This document shows, piece by piece, positions 63,833 through 64,000 of a stretch of 64,000 nt of DNA (position 1 is the first letter of the stretch; every line of letters begins with the position of its first letter). The stretch comes from Streptomyces umbrinus. GTDB taxonomy: Bacteria > Actinomycetota > Actinomycetes > Streptomycetales > Streptomycetaceae. The stretch covers positions 9,176,001 through 9,240,000 of the forward strand of contig NZ_JAUSZI010000002.1 of assembly GCF_030817415.1 (NCBI RefSeq), written 5' to 3'. A program made the translations under genes and the position numbers. Under the pieces are notes generated by a model. It saw only the letters and a list, made by a program, of their open reading frames with translations. It did no database searches and was not told the origin of the DNA.

Positions 63833-64000
63833 GTGTCCCGTCAGGTGTTCCTCTACGACCCGCCGGACCGTTTCGTGGCCGGCACGGTCGGGCTGCCAGG
63901 GCGCCGTACCTTCTTCCTGCAGGCCTCCTCAGGACCCCGGGTGACCAGTGTGGCCCTGGAGAAGACGCAGGTCGCGGCGCTCGCCGAACGGATGGACGAG
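63833..64000 (+). CDS. DUF3090-family protein, 3' partial
   Basis: The first 56 residues are visible from GTG 63833, with GGAGACAGG before it. SRQVFLYDPPDRFVAGTVG and GRRTFFLQASSGPRVTSVALEK match the DUF3090 start. The family has no known function but is constantly found after the MSMEG_4193-type phosphatase. The open frame runs off the right edge. Confidence 0.9.
   Translation, partial: MSRQVFLYDPPDRFVAGTVGLPGRRTFFLQASSGPRVTSVALEKTQVAALAERMDE

Overview
High-GC actinobacterial chromosome, almost certainly Streptomyces. The evidence is strong G/C third-position bias, leaderless -10 boxes placed a constant 7 nt before ATG, two chaplin genes (aerial-hypha surface proteins), an F420-type oxidoreductase, a DUF5703 gene and a DUF3090/histidine-phosphatase pair. 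From memory, the flanks resemble the S. coelicolor region that holds chpC/chpH and the gluconate genes. That synteny was not checked.

Layout. (1) 1-9513 is core or metabolic: the end of a TPR-like gene, a frame-shifted amino-acid permease, a Tat-exported molybdopterin oxidoreductase with a cytochrome b-type partner, a leftward gluconate/idonate operon (kinase, permease, SDR, zinc dehydrogenase) divergent from a GntR regulator, and a YchJ-family gene. (2) 9879-40479 is a rightward, tightly overlapping operon for an extracellular-type contractile injection system (eCIS, phage-tail-like). It encodes sheath, inner tube, T4-type baseplate chaperone, cap (DUF4255), AAA+ ATPase, a giant DUF4157 protein, tube initiator, hub, spike, PAAR-like tip, gp25, two large baseplate proteins, a tail-protein-I-like protein, a DUF6519 protein and a peptidoglycan amidase. 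The DUF4157 protein (about 2,274 aa after correcting one indel) ends in a His-Me-finger-like nuclease module of different base composition. A likely immunity gene follows at once, so a polymorphic toxin pair sits inside the structural operon. (3) 40560-46149 is a leftward conflict-type module: a trypco2-like small protein, a trypsin-NACHT-HEAT protein and a beta-propeller-like protein. The last two are separated by a 23-bp tandem-repeat array. (4) 46290-51616 has an M1-like metallopeptidase overlapping a Pls/PosA-type membrane peptide synthetase without condensation domains. (5) 51924-64000 is core: tRNA-Leu(GAG), M20 peptidase, chaplins ChpH-like and ChpC-like (the latter with a collagen-like stalk and sortase signal), DUF5703, a RecD-like protein with a ruined P-loop, aldo/keto reductase, F420-type oxidoreductase, ferritin-like protein, CorA, histidine phosphatase and the start of DUF3090.

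How it fits together. The block from about 9.5 to 46.3 kb reads as an accessory island placed between core genes. Its two halves are an injection machine that probably carries a nuclease and an NLR-like protease/NTPase module, transcribed toward each other. No capsid, portal, terminase, integrase or type VI membrane-complex genes are present, so this is neither a prophage nor a T6SS. Short tandem repeats (13, 15, 17, 23 and 28 bp units) recur at gene junctions across the window.
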